Below, piece by piece: positions 9,098 through 17,829 of a stretch of 64,000 nucleotides of DNA. The stretch covers positions 558,001-622,000 of the forward strand of contig NZ_DAIUFV010000002.1 in the NCBI RefSeq assembly GCF_036844445.1, given 5' to 3'. The notes beneath the pieces are model-generated. The model was not told the DNA's origin and made no database searches. It saw only the letters and a list, made by a program, of their open reading frames with translations. The translations under genes and the position numbers were made by a program. Origin of the DNA: Sneathiella sp036844445. GTDB lineage: Bacteria; Pseudomonadota; Alphaproteobacteria; Sneathiellales; Sneathiellaceae. Positions within the stretch are counted from its first letter, which is position 1. The number at the start of each line of letters is the position of its first letter.

Positions 9098-9560
9098 AAT
9101 GGAGAAGGCCGCGCTCTCCTCGACCTTCTTCACGGATGCGTCGGTCTCGTCTCTCGCGGCGACGCTGCATGCCGAATGCTTCACCCCGTCCTGGGATGAG
9201 GACGCCTTCCGCTCCGCCCTCGCGATCCCCGGCACGGTCCTGCAAATCCTCGCCTGCGATGAGACCCCCGTCGCCTTCGCGCTATATCGGCGGATGTTTG
9301 AAGAAGCGGAGATCCTCACCCTCGGCACCCGGCCCGCCTTTCGCGGCCGGCGCCTTGCCGCCACGCTCCTGCGAGAAGGCCAGACTTACCTCGCCGCGCT
9401 GCAGGTGGAACGGCTTTTTCTTGAGGTCGGCGCCCAAAATACACCCGCCAGACGGCTATATTCATCAATGGGATTTAAAGAAATAGGCCGACGGGCAGGT
9501 TACTACTTGCACGGCGACCGCTCTGAAGATGCCATTATCATGCTAAAGAATTTGCATTAA
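9087..9560 (+). CDS. rimI: Ribosomal-protein-alanine N-acetyltransferase RimI-type GNAT
   Basis: A 157-residue GNAT acetyltransferase. Acetyl-CoA binding is seen in LGTRPAFRGRRLAATLL (R/Q-x-x-G-x-G/A), and the C-terminal half has VGAQNTPARRLYSSMGFKEIGRRAGYY. RimI acetylates the N-terminus of S18; the exact substrate here is inferred from its place immediately after tsaB. The start at 9087 overlaps the end of tsaB; ATG 9099 is an alternative. The longer in-frame reading from 8895 only reflects overlap with tsaB. Confidence 0.88.
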   Translation: MTAEMEKAALSSTFFTDASVSSLAATLHAECFTPSWDEDAFRSALAIPGTVLQILACDETPVAFALYRRMFEEAEILTLGTRPAFRGRRLAATLLREGQTYLAALQVERLFLEVGAQNTPARRLYSSMGFKEIGRRAGYYLHGDRSEDAIIMLKNLH

Positions 9561-9624
9561 CCCCTAAAATGGGAAATAAACGTTAATAGGTATCAGTATG
9601 TCTGTTCAATAAATTTTTCTTTAT

Positions 9625-9654
9625 TTGATTTTATATTCGATTCTGAAATATATA
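9625..9654 (+). promoter_or_regulatory. Possible promoter of mucR in an AT-rich patch
   Basis: TTGATT (9625-9630) and TATATA (9649-9654) with 18-bp spacing lie in a strongly AT-rich stretch (about 9561-9680). MucR/Ros proteins act like H-NS on AT-rich DNA with TpA steps and repress their own promoters, so autoregulation here is a reasonable inference. Confidence 0.4.
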
Positions 9655-9702
9655 TTGTTTATACACTGCAGGGCATTTTTAGTTTTTGGAGGTACGATTA
9701 CA

Positions 9703-10119
9703 ATGTCTGAGAAAATAGAAAAGCTGGAACTTCTCGCCCTGACTACGGATATTGTAACTTCCCACTTATCGCGCAACCCGGTAAGTGCCAGCGAAATTTC
9801 AACGCTTATCAACGACGTATTCAACACGCTGTCGAACGTGGGCGAAACCACGGAAGAGGACAACAAACCGGAGCCGGTTGTGTCCATTCGAAAATCCGTT
9901 CACCCGGACTATATTATCTGTCTGGAGGATGGGAAAAAGCTGAAGATGCTGAAGCGGCATCTGAAGACAGCGTATAATATGACACCGGAAGAATACAGAG
10001 AACGCTGGGGTCTGCCGGCGGATTATCCGATGGTGGCGCCGAACTACGCGGAGCAGCGGCGCAACCTGGCCAAGAAAATCGGCCTCGGCACCCGTCGAAA
10101 GAAAGCTGCGGGCAAGTAG
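9703..10119 (+). CDS. mucR: MucR/Ros family transcriptional regulator
   Basis: A 138-residue MucR family protein. The central core, YIICLEDGKKLKMLKRHLKTAYNMTPEEYRERWGLPADYPMVAPNYAEQR, is the conserved Ros/MucR zinc-finger region followed by the basic tail KKIGLGTRRKKAAGK. The first zinc ligand is C74 in IICLEDGKK, and the His of KRHLK follows. As in many MucR proteins the finger is not a full CCHH. These proteins silence AT-rich promoters, including exopolysaccharide, motility and cell-cycle genes. The ATG at 9703 follows a GGAGG site; an in-frame start at 9625 would lie in the promoter. Confidence 0.92.
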   Translation: MSEKIEKLELLALTTDIVTSHLSRNPVSASEISTLINDVFNTLSNVGETTEEDNKPEPVVSIRKSVHPDYIICLEDGKKLKMLKRHLKTAYNMTPEEYRERWGLPADYPMVAPNYAEQRRNLAKKIGLGTRRKKAAGK

Positions 10120-10164
10120 TCTCTACTTTCGCTGGCTGTATAGTATAATTCGTATAAACTTGGC

Positions 10165-10188
10165 CCCGCCGAAAAGATTTTCGACGGG
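10165..10188. promoter_or_regulatory. Hairpin in the fur leader
   Basis: CGAAAA-GA-TTTTCG (10170-10183) is extended outwards by CCCG/CGGG pairing across one mismatch. It ends 24 bp before the fur ATG. It could be a mucR terminator lacking a T-run, or a leader structure of the fur transcript. Confidence 0.4.
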
Positions 10189-10211
10189 ACGTTGGTTATC
10201 GGAGGATTTAC

Positions 10212-10703
10212 ATGACGACAACTCGCCTGGAACAGCTTTGCATCGAGAAGGGCTTGCGGATGACCGAGCAGCGCCGCGTTATTGCGCGCGTTCTGTCGGA
10301 ATCGCAGGATCACCCGGATGTGGAACTTGTCTACAAACGGGCAGCGGAGTTGGATGACACGATCAGCATCTCGACGGTTTACCGCACCGTCCGCATGCTG
10401 GAAGAAAACGGTATTCTCGAGCGCCACGATTTTGGCGACGGCCGCGCCCGCTACGAGGAAGTATCGGATGAGCATCACGATCATCTGATCAATATTCAGA
10501 CCGGGCAGGTGATCGAGTTCACCAGCGATCAGATCGAGGAATTGCAGCACAAGATCGCCGAGGAACTCGGCTTCGAACTGATTGATCATCGTCTTGAGCT
10601 TTATGGCAAGCCGCTCCCCAATTCGCGCATCAAAGAGGTGTCGCCGGAGGAGTCGGTTGTAAATATGCGCCAGTCCGCATTTTATACCCGTAAACTCGAC
10701 TGA
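10212..10703 (+). CDS. fur: Fur-family metalloregulator (Fur/Mur)
   Basis: A 163-residue Fur family protein with an N-terminal winged helix (MTEQRRVIARVL, ISISTVYRTVRMLEENGIL) and the metal-binding DEHHDHLI (His88, His89, His91). The structural Cys pair of gamma-proteobacterial Fur is missing (HHDHLINIQTG); the only Cys is C10. That is typical of alphaproteobacterial Fur, which in many rhizobia is the manganese regulator Mur. Iron versus manganese specificity cannot be read from the sequence. It is followed after 21 bases by plsC. Confidence 0.93.
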   Translation: MTTTRLEQLCIEKGLRMTEQRRVIARVLSESQDHPDVELVYKRAAELDDTISISTVYRTVRMLEENGILERHDFGDGRARYEEVSDEHHDHLINIQTGQVIEFTSDQIEELQHKIAEELGFELIDHRLELYGKPLPNSRIKEVSPEESVVNMRQSAFYTRKLD

Positions 10704-10724
10704 CGGTTCGATACGCCCCGGCCT

Positions 10725-11531
10725 ATGGACAGGATAAAGGCAGTTTTCACCATTCTGGCGGTGCTCGTCTGGACCGGAATTATGGTGACTGCCCAGGCCA
10801 TTGTCCTGCTCCTTTTCAGGAAGCATCGCTACCTGATCCCCCGGATCTTCCACAAAGGCCTCTGCCGCCTGCTGAAGGTGAAGGTGGTAACCAGTGGCGT
10901 GATCGAGCGATCGCGCCCGACGCTTTTCGTGGTCAATCACATATCATGGCTCGATATTCCCGTTGTCGGCAGCGCGCTTCAGGGCAGTTTCGTCGCCAAA
11001 CGGGAGGTTGCGAAGTACCCGCTCGTCGGGCCCGTCTCGAAACTGCAGCAGACGATTTTCATCGAACGCACCCGTCCCGCCGTCCGCAGCCATAAGGGCG
11101 AGATGCAGGAGCGCCTCAAGAGGGGAGAAAATCTCTTTCTCTTTCCCGAAGGCACTTCCTCCAACGGCATCATTATCCAGGATTTCAAAAGCGCCTATTT
11201 CGGCCTTGCCGAGCGGCGCATCAACGGCACTTCATTGACGGTACAGCCGGTTACCCTCGCCTACAGCCGGATGAACGACATTGCGATGACCCGCGGCACC
11301 ATGGGGATCGTCGCCTGGGTCGGCGATGAGGCGCTGCCCCGCCACGTCTGGGCATTTCTCAAGCGCGGCAGGATTACCGCGGAACTGCGCTTTCACCCAC
11401 CCGTCACAATCGATTCTTACGATTCTCGAAAAGCCATGGCGAGCGATTGCCAGATGATCATCGCCCGCAGCCTCAGCCGCGCTCTAACGGGCCGCGAGGA
11501 ACCGGAAACACCGGAATTTCCCCACCGTTGA
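10725..11531 (+). CDS. plsC: 1-acyl-sn-glycerol-3-phosphate acyltransferase
   Basis: A 268-residue PlsC/LPLAT family membrane acyltransferase that makes phosphatidic acid from lysophosphatidic acid. It has an N-terminal membrane segment (about residues 6-28), the catalytic H-x4-D motif in NHISWLDIP, and the substrate-binding FPEGTSSNG motif. Alphaproteobacteria often have several such paralogues, including ornithine-lipid acyltransferases, so the exact acceptor is uncertain. It lies downstream of fur and upstream of miaB, a common order in this class. Confidence 0.88.
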   Translation: MDRIKAVFTILAVLVWTGIMVTAQAIVLLLFRKHRYLIPRIFHKGLCRLLKVKVVTSGVIERSRPTLFVVNHISWLDIPVVGSALQGSFVAKREVAKYPLVGPVSKLQQTIFIERTRPAVRSHKGEMQERLKRGENLFLFPEGTSSNGIIIQDFKSAYFGLAERRINGTSLTVQPVTLAYSRMNDIAMTRGTMGIVAWVGDEALPRHVWAFLKRGRITAELRFHPPVTIDSYDSRKAMASDCQMIIARSLSRALTGREEPETPEFPHR

Positions 11532-11610
11532 CAGTTTTTTCCGGCAAAGCACATCGCCCGCTTCTCTATTTATCATATAATTGCTAGTTTATTCGTGATA
11601 AGGAACGGCC

Positions 11611-13020
11611 GTGATACGGAAATTCGAGGCCGTGATCCAACGAGGTTGGCAAGGAAACGTGAGCAAAAAACTCTATATTTCAACATATGGCTGCCAGATG
11701 AATGTCTATGATTCGGCGCGCATGGCAGACCTGATGGCCCCCTTGGGATATTCCCTGACAACTGAGCCGACTGAAGCGGACATGGCAATCCTGAACACCT
11801 GCCATATTCGCGAAAAGGCCTCGGAAAAGACCTTTTCCGAGCTCGGGCGGCTGCGCAACATGCGCGCCGCGAAAGAGGCGCGGAACGAAGGCGGCATGAT
11901 CATCGCCGTCGCCGGCTGCGTCGCGCAGGCCGAGGGCGAGGAGATTATGAAGCGCGCGCCCTACGTCGACATGGTGTTCGGGCCGCAGTCCTATCATCAC
12001 CTGCCGCAGATGGTGGCCGAGGCGACGCGCGGCGTCGGCCATATCCTGGAGACGGATTTTCCGCTCGAGCCGAAATTCGATTTCCTGCCGGAAGAGGCGA
12101 TCGACACCAATCTTTCCGCCTTTCTCACTGTGCAGGAAGGCTGCGACAAATTCTGTGCCTTCTGCGTCGTGCCCTACACCCGCGGCGCCGAATTTTCGCG
12201 TCCCGCCGCTGCGATCATCGCCGAGGCGAAACGCATGATTGCCGCCGGAACGCGGGAGATCACCCTGCTCGGCCAGAATGTGAATGCCTATCACGGCGAG
12301 GGGACGGACGGAAAGCCGGTCAGCCTTGCAACGCTGATCCAGATGCTCGCCGAGATAGACGGGCTGGAGCGGCTTCGCTACACCACATCCCATCCGCTCG
12401 AGATGACCGAGGATCTCTGCCGCGCGCATCGCGACGTCGAGATCCTGATGCCCTATCTGCATCTTCCCATTCAGGCCGGCTCGGACCGCATCCTTGCCGC
12501 CATGAACCGCCGCCATACGGCGGATGAGTACCGCCGCATCATCGACCGGCTGCGGCATTATCGCCCCGACCTCGCGCTTTCGGGCGACTTCATCGTCGGC
12601 TTCCCGGGCGAAAGCGATCAGGATTTCGAAGACACGCTGCAGCTTGTCCGCGATGTCGGCTATGCGCAGGCTTACAGCTTCAAATACAGCCCGCGCCCCG
12701 GCACGCCGGCCGCCGCGCTTGGCGAGCAGATGATCGAGGAGGCCGTCAAATCCGAGCGGCTGGCCCGGCTTCAGGCGCTTCTCAATGAGCAGCAGATCAC
12801 CTACAATCGCTCCTTCGTCGGCAAGGAAGTTGATGTCCTGCTCGAGCGGGAAGGTAAGCGGGAGGGTCAGCTTATCGGCCGCAGCCCCTATATGCAGTCG
12901 GTTTTCGTTCCTGCCCCGACGCAGCGGATCGGCCGCATTGCAACCGTCATCGTCAGGGAAGGAAACGCAAATTCCCTGCGCGGCGAACTGAAACCCGGTA
13001 GCGTTGCGGACGCAGCATAG
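11611..13020 (+). CDS. miaB: tRNA-2-methylthio-N6-dimethylallyladenosine synthase MiaB
   Basis: A 469-residue radical SAM methylthiotransferase that converts i6A37 to ms2i6A37. The N-terminal UPF0004 domain has three cluster cysteines (YGCQMN, NTCHIREKA, AGCVAQAEG). The radical SAM motif is CDKFCAFC with C178, C182 and C185. The C-terminal TRAM domain spans about 400-460. The GTG at 11611 has AAGGA six bases upstream; an alternative GTG is at 11659. It ends 8 bases before phoH, so the genes are probably one operon. Confidence 0.97.
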   Translation: MIRKFEAVIQRGWQGNVSKKLYISTYGCQMNVYDSARMADLMAPLGYSLTTEPTEADMAILNTCHIREKASEKTFSELGRLRNMRAAKEARNEGGMIIAVAGCVAQAEGEEIMKRAPYVDMVFGPQSYHHLPQMVAEATRGVGHILETDFPLEPKFDFLPEEAIDTNLSAFLTVQEGCDKFCAFCVVPYTRGAEFSRPAAAIIAEAKRMIAAGTREITLLGQNVNAYHGEGTDGKPVSLATLIQMLAEIDGLERLRYTTSHPLEMTEDLCRAHRDVEILMPYLHLPIQAGSDRILAAMNRRHTADEYRRIIDRLRHYRPDLALSGDFIVGFPGESDQDFEDTLQLVRDVGYAQAYSFKYSPRPGTPAAALGEQMIEEAVKSERLARLQALLNEQQITYNRSFVGKEVDVLLEREGKREGQLIGRSPYMQSVFVPAPTQRIGRIATVIVREGNANSLRGELKPGSVADAA

Positions 13021-13028
13021 GACGAGAC

Positions 13029-14069
13029 GTGGCAAAATCCCCATCGCGCAGCAAAGCTACCGACCCCCGTTCCGATCAGAATAACGCGATCATCCTCGAA
13101 TTTGATGACAATCATCTGCTCGCCCAGCTCGTCGGCGAGCACGACCGCTATCTTGCCCGCATCGAGCAGGGCCTTGACGTCTCCGTCACTTCGCGTGGCA
13201 ACAAGATGGCGATCTCCGGCAGCAAGGACGCCCAGCAGAGCGCAAAGTCGGCGCTTCTCGATCTCTACGCGAGGCTTGAAAAAGGCCTCGACGTGACGGA
13301 AGGGGAAGTCGACGGCGCGATCCGCATGGCCGCGAGTGCGCCCGCCGAGGACGGCAGCCGCGGCTCTGTCTCCGGCAATGCCGATATGATTGTAACGAAG
13401 CGGCGGCGTATTACGCCCCGCTCCACTAATCAGGCGCTTTATGTCCAGTCGCTGCGCAAGCATGAGCTGGTGTTCGGCCTCGGCCCCGCCGGCACCGGCA
13501 AGACCTATCTTGCCGTCGCCAATGCCGTCGCGCTGCTGATCGAGAACAAGGTCGACCGCCTTATCCTCGCCCGCCCCGCGGTCGAGGCAGGGGAGAAGCT
13601 GGGCTTCCTGCCGGGCGACATGCGCGAAAAGATCGACCCTTACCTGCGCCCGCTTTACGATGCGCTCTACGACATGCTGCCCGCCGAGGAGGTGGTGAAG
13701 CGCCTTGAGAATGGCGAGATCGAGGTGGCGGCGCTCGCCTTTATGCGCGGCCGCACGCTCTCAAACGCCGCCATCATCCTCGATGAGGCGCAGAACACGA
13801 CACCGGTGCAGATGAAGATGCTGCTGACCCGCATGGGCGAGAATTCCCGTATGGCGGTGACCGGCGATCTCAGCCAGATCGACCTGCCGCTCGGCATGCG
13901 CTCGGGCCTGCATGAGGCCGTTGATATCCTGAAAGGCGTCAAAGGCATCGACTTCATTCACTTCGGTGAAGCGGATGTTGTGCGTCACCCGCTGGTGACC
14001 CGTATCGTCAAAGCGTATGGGGATCATGATCGGGAAAAGCAGCTCACGCTGAAATCACGGAAATCCTGA
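13029..14069 (+). CDS. phoH: PhoH family ATPase (PhoH-like/YbeZ)
   Basis: A 346-residue PhoH-like ATPase with Walker A GPAGTGKT at residues 152-159 and Walker B IILDEAQNT near 250. YbeZ, its close relative, works with YbeY and RNase factors in RNA processing. The gene order phoH-ybeY-corC-lnt here is the widely conserved one. The N-terminal part holds a small KH-like/OB region that typically precedes the ATPase core. ybeY follows after 7 bases. Confidence 0.94.
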   Translation: MAKSPSRSKATDPRSDQNNAIILEFDDNHLLAQLVGEHDRYLARIEQGLDVSVTSRGNKMAISGSKDAQQSAKSALLDLYARLEKGLDVTEGEVDGAIRMAASAPAEDGSRGSVSGNADMIVTKRRRITPRSTNQALYVQSLRKHELVFGLGPAGTGKTYLAVANAVALLIENKVDRLILARPAVEAGEKLGFLPGDMREKIDPYLRPLYDALYDMLPAEEVVKRLENGEIEVAALAFMRGRTLSNAAIILDEAQNTTPVQMKMLLTRMGENSRMAVTGDLSQIDLPLGMRSGLHEAVDILKGVKGIDFIHFGEADVVRHPLVTRIVKAYGDHDREKQLTLKSRKS

Positions 14070-14076
14070 ACCGCTC

Positions 14077-14655
14077 ATGACTTCTCTCCCCTTCTCTCTT
14101 GATCTGGCGATCAGTGTTGAAGATCCGGCGTGGCTCGATATTCACCCCGATCTCGACGTCCGGGCGGAAAAAATCGCCTGCCTGGCGCTTGATGCCGTTA
14201 CCCGAGAGTTTTCGCTCAAAGCTGCGCGCGGCGAAGAATTGCCAGCGGTCGAGATCAGTCTGCTGTTCACAAATGATACCGCCATCCGCGAGCTGAACCG
14301 CGACTACCGGGGCAAAGACGCGCCGACCAACGTCCTCTCCTTTCCGGGAAATCCGCTGGAAATTGAAGAGCTTGAGCAAGCGATCCAGACCGGCGAGCCG
14401 CTGCTTCTTGGCGATATCGTGATGGCGCGGGAGACGCTCCTGCGGGAGGCCGAGGCGCAGGGAAAACCGGTTGCCGATCACGTTGCGCATCTGCTTGTTC
14501 ACGGCGTTTTACATCTTGCCGGGTTTGATCATTTGAACGAAAATGAGGCGGCAGAGATGGAAAATCTTGAAATCGAGATACTGCGGCACCTACATATTGC
14601 CAATCCGTATGAAACAGACGAGCAGCCATCACAGGAGACTCCCGACAAAAAATGA
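14077..14655 (+). CDS. ybeY: Endoribonuclease YbeY
   Basis: A 192-residue zinc endoribonuclease involved in 16S rRNA 3'-end maturation and ribosome quality control. The signature HGVLHLAGFDH gives zinc ligands H142, H146 and H152. LNRDYRGKDAPTNVLSFP is also conserved. It is slightly longer than E. coli YbeY because of an acidic insert before GDIVMA and a polar tail. It overlaps the corC start by 4 bases. Confidence 0.95.
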   Translation: MTSLPFSLDLAISVEDPAWLDIHPDLDVRAEKIACLALDAVTREFSLKAARGEELPAVEISLLFTNDTAIRELNRDYRGKDAPTNVLSFPGNPLEIEELEQAIQTGEPLLLGDIVMARETLLREAEAQGKPVADHVAHLLVHGVLHLAGFDHLNENEAAEMENLEIEILRHLHIANPYETDEQPSQETPDKK

Positions 14656-15572
14656 CCGATAACGTGTCGAGTACGAGCCTGTCCGACTCATCGGACGGTC
14701 CGACAGCGCAGAAACAATCAAACACTGTACTGCATACGTTGAAACGTCTCCTTGGGATTGGGCAGCAAACAGAGAGCAGCGTTCGCGCCACACTGGAACA
14801 GCTGATCGAAGCGCATGAGGATCCCGAACAGTCCATCAATCCTTCCGAAAAGGTAATGCTGACCAATATACTGAGTTTCAGCGAACTCAGTATCAGCGAC
14901 GTGATGGTGCCGCGCGCCGATATCGAAGCGATTGACGCCAGCCTGTCGCTCGAACAGGTGGTGGAGCGCTTCAAGGAAACCAACCACTCCCGGATGCCGG
15001 TCTATGAGGAGACGCTCGACAACGTCACCGGCATGTTTCACATCAAGGACCTGATCAACTTCTGGGGCGAGAAAAAGCCCGGCCGCTGGGGTGCCTTCTG
15101 CCGCGAGATCCTGTTTGTGCCGCCGTCCATGTCGGTGCCGGACCTGCTTCTCAAAATGCGCGCAACGCACATCCATATGGCCGCCGTCGTCGATGAGTAT
15201 GGCGGCATTGACGGGCTGGTGACCATTGAGGATTTGGTCGAGGAAATCGTTGGCGATATCGAAGACGAGCATGACGAACAGGAAGGCCCGCTGATCATCG
15301 TCGCGCCGAACGGGACGATCGATGCGGATGCCCGCGCCTCCATCGACGAGCTTGAGGCGCTTCTCGAGATGGACCTGCTGCCCGAAGATGAGGATGAGGA
15401 TGTCGACACCGTGGGCGGGCTGGTCTTCCAACTCGCCGGCCAGATCCCGACACGCGGAGAAGTCATCACCCATCCCGACGGACTTGATTTCGAAATCCTC
15501 GATGCGGACCTACGAAAGGTCAAGCGGGTGCGCATCCATCGCCGGCCTGTCGAGGCAGACGAGACGGTATGA
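14652..15572 (+). CDS. corC: CorC/HlyC family CBS-domain protein
   Basis: A 306-residue cytosolic protein with two CBS domains (about residues 85-215; start VMVPRADIEAID) and a C-terminal CorC_HlyC/transporter-associated domain (VDTVGGLVFQLAGQIPTRGEV). No membrane-spanning DUF21 domain is present, so it is the soluble CorC type linked to magnesium/cobalt efflux and to ybeY function. It overlaps ybeY and lnt by 4 bases each, which indicates a tightly coupled operon. Confidence 0.92.
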   Translation: MTDNVSSTSLSDSSDGPTAQKQSNTVLHTLKRLLGIGQQTESSVRATLEQLIEAHEDPEQSINPSEKVMLTNILSFSELSISDVMVPRADIEAIDASLSLEQVVERFKETNHSRMPVYEETLDNVTGMFHIKDLINFWGEKKPGRWGAFCREILFVPPSMSVPDLLLKMRATHIHMAAVVDEYGGIDGLVTIEDLVEEIVGDIEDEHDEQEGPLIIVAPNGTIDADARASIDELEALLEMDLLPEDEDEDVDTVGGLVFQLAGQIPTRGEVITHPDGLDFEILDADLRKVKRVRIHRRPVEADETV

Positions 15573-17146
15573 TCGCCCTCAACCGCTGGATTTCAGGACT
15601 TTCCCCGTTCAGAAAATATCTCCTCGCCTTTCTTCTCGGCGCTCTGGTTGCGGCGGCGCTGCCGCCGGTCAGCCTGGTTTTCCTGCTGCCCGTCAGCTTC
15701 ACCGGGCTGGTCTGGATCCTCAGCTCCGCAGCGACGAAAAAACAGGCATTTTTCACCGGCTGGTCATTCGCCTGGGGGCAGTTTATCGCCGGCCTCTACT
15801 GGATCGGCGTTGCCTTTACAATTGATGCCGAGACCCACGCGCTGCTGATGCCGCTGCCGGTTCTGGTGCTGCCGGCCTTTCTGGCAATTCTATCCGGCCT
15901 CGCGACGCTCGCAACGCATCTGACCCGCGCGCGCGGGCTCGCCCGTATCCTGCTCTTTACCGGCTTCTGGGTTGCATTCGAATATGTGCGGGGCGTCATC
16001 TTCACGGGATTCCCTTGGAATCTCGTCGGCTATAGCTGGAGCGTGGTTGATCCTGTCCTGCAAGCGACCGCCTTCATCGGCATCTACGGGCTCACCCTCC
16101 TCACTGTTTTCCTCGCGAGCCTCCCGGCGCTCTTTGGCGAGGCGGAGACGCCGCGCAAAGTGGCAATATCCTCGACCGGCCTTGTCGCCGCCCTCTTTAT
16201 CGCGCTTGCCGGCGCAGGATATCTCCGTATCCCTGCCGCGCCGGTGAGCAGCTTCGACAACACCAACCTTCGCATCGTCCAACCCAATATCCAGCAGAGC
16301 ATGAAATGGAAGCGGGAACTGCTGCTCGAACATCTGCAGAAAATTGTCTCGCTCAGCCTGATCGAGGAAGGGGAGAAGCCGCGCTTTCATATCTGGCCCG
16401 AAACGGCGGTTCCCTATTACCTGACGACGGCGAAGCAGCTGCAAAAAGAACTCGCCCAGATGATTGCGCCGGGCGGCGCCATCTTCACCGGCGCGCCGCG
16501 GCGTGATCCGGTTACCAGAACATATTGGAACAGCCTGAATGTTCTCGGTGCAAACGGTGAAATCCTCGATATCTATGACAAGCAGCATCTCGTCCCTTAC
16601 GGCGAATACATGCCGCTTCGCCCGCTGATGGAAGCGGTCGGCCTGACGGGGATCATTCCGGCGCTCGATCAGATGTCGGATTTTGCAACGCCCGACAAAT
16701 CGGCGCGCAAAGTGATTTCCATTCCCGGCATGCCGCCGGCCCGCGCGCTCATCTGCTATGAGATCATCTTTCCGTGGGAAATCGCGCCGGATGCGCCGTT
16801 CTCCTGGATCCTCAACATCACTAATGATGGCTGGTTCGGGAATACATCGGGCCCCTATCAGCATTTCGCCATCACCCGCACCCGCGCGATCGAACAGGGC
16901 GTCCCCGTCATCCGCGCCGCCAATACGGGAATTTCGGCGATCATCGACCCCTATGGCCGGGTTGAGGAACAACTTGCGCTCAACAAAACGGGCGTCATTG
17001 ACGGCAGCCTGCCGATGCCGATCGCCGGGCGAACCCTTTACGCGCGGAGCGGCGAAATCATTCCGCTTTCGATGACAGGGCTGTTCCTGCTGGCCGGCTT
17101 TGTTTTCGCCGGGCGGCGCGCGAAAAACATCGCCGCGTCATCTTGA
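15569..17146 (+). CDS. lnt: Apolipoprotein N-acyltransferase
   Basis: A 525-residue inner-membrane enzyme that adds the third acyl chain to lipoproteins. It has an N-terminal block of hydrophobic membrane helices (about residues 15-215), then a nitrilase-type periplasmic domain with the catalytic triad: Glu in HIWPETAVPYY, Lys in DIYDKQHLVPYGEYMPL and Cys in ALICYEIIFP. A final C-terminal membrane segment (MTGLFLLAGFVF) is followed by basic residues. It starts inside the end of corC. Confidence 0.96.
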   Translation: MIALNRWISGLSPFRKYLLAFLLGALVAAALPPVSLVFLLPVSFTGLVWILSSAATKKQAFFTGWSFAWGQFIAGLYWIGVAFTIDAETHALLMPLPVLVLPAFLAILSGLATLATHLTRARGLARILLFTGFWVAFEYVRGVIFTGFPWNLVGYSWSVVDPVLQATAFIGIYGLTLLTVFLASLPALFGEAETPRKVAISSTGLVAALFIALAGAGYLRIPAAPVSSFDNTNLRIVQPNIQQSMKWKRELLLEHLQKIVSLSLIEEGEKPRFHIWPETAVPYYLTTAKQLQKELAQMIAPGGAIFTGAPRRDPVTRTYWNSLNVLGANGEILDIYDKQHLVPYGEYMPLRPLMEAVGLTGIIPALDQMSDFATPDKSARKVISIPGMPPARALICYEIIFPWEIAPDAPFSWILNITNDGWFGNTSGPYQHFAITRTRAIEQGVPVIRAANTGISAIIDPYGRVEEQLALNKTGVIDGSLPMPIAGRTLYARSGEIIPLSMTGLFLLAGFVFAGRRAKNIAASS

Positions 17147-17262
17147 CTATGGCATGCTTTTACACATACTTGGTTCTAAATTTTCTAGACTATTCTCTTG
17201 AATGGCGTAAGTAGCGTCCGGGTCCTGCAGTTCCACAAACAGTCTTGATGAGAGGAATTCAG

Positions 17263-17688
17263 ATGGCAAATCATCCCGTGGACGTACATGTCGGGAGCCG
17301 GCTTCGGATGCGTCGGACGCTGCTCGGTCTCAGTCAGCAGAAGCTGGGAGAGAAACTCAATCTTACGTTTCAGCAAATCCAGAAATATGAGCGCGGCGCC
17401 AACCGCATCGGCGCGAGCCGGCTGTTTGAGCTCAGCCGGATCCTCGACGTCAAACCCGCCTATTTTTTCGAGGAAATGCCCGAGAGTGGGGCGGCGGCCG
17501 GCGCCGGACTGGCAGAGCCCGCAGAGGATTTCAAGCATGATTTTCTCGGCAAGCGCGAAACGCTTGAGCTGGTACGCGCCTATTACAAGATTGACAATCT
17601 GGAAGTCCGCAAACGGGTATTTGACGTGATCAAGGCGCTCGCGACGGACGATGATGACCCTGACGCCACGGGATCGCGATCGGACTGA
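17263..17688 (+). CDS. XRE-family HTH regulator, PraR-like
   Basis: A 141-residue protein with an N-terminal Cro/C1-type HTH (VGSRLRMRRTLLGLSQQKLGEKLNLTFQQIQKYERGANRI) and a short C-terminal domain. A regulator of this kind between lnt and metK is conserved in alphaproteobacteria; in rhizobia it is PraR, a repressor affecting quorum sensing and surface genes. The ATG at 17263 follows GAGGAAT; an upstream TTG at 17245 is less likely. Identification as PraR rests on family resemblance and position. Confidence 0.82.
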   Translation: MANHPVDVHVGSRLRMRRTLLGLSQQKLGEKLNLTFQQIQKYERGANRIGASRLFELSRILDVKPAYFFEEMPESGAAAGAGLAEPAEDFKHDFLGKRETLELVRAYYKIDNLEVRKRVFDVIKALATDDDDPDATGSRSD

Positions 17689-17717
17689 TCGCCCATGCCG
17701 TTTATTCCCGGATTCGC

Positions 17718-17745
17718 TTGACCCTTCGGAGGTTTTTGCTAGAGT
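17718..17745 (+). promoter_or_regulatory. Candidate sigma-70 promoter for metK
   Basis: TTGACC (17718-17723), a 16-bp spacer, then TAGAGT (17740-17745) sit about 85 bp before the metK start. I looked for a SAM-II or SAM/SAH riboswitch in the leader and did not recognise one. Confidence 0.45.
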
Positions 17746-17829
17746 GCGGCAGGCTTATCGTGCCCGTCTGGCGCCTTCTTGATTGAACTTTGCCCAACGG
17801 TGCCGACAACAGACAAAGGGGATGTCCGC

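Noticed and set aside
17689..17829. Possible SAM-II or SAM/SAH riboswitch before metK
   Set aside because: I could not find the conserved core or stems of either class; only a promoter-like pair was visible.
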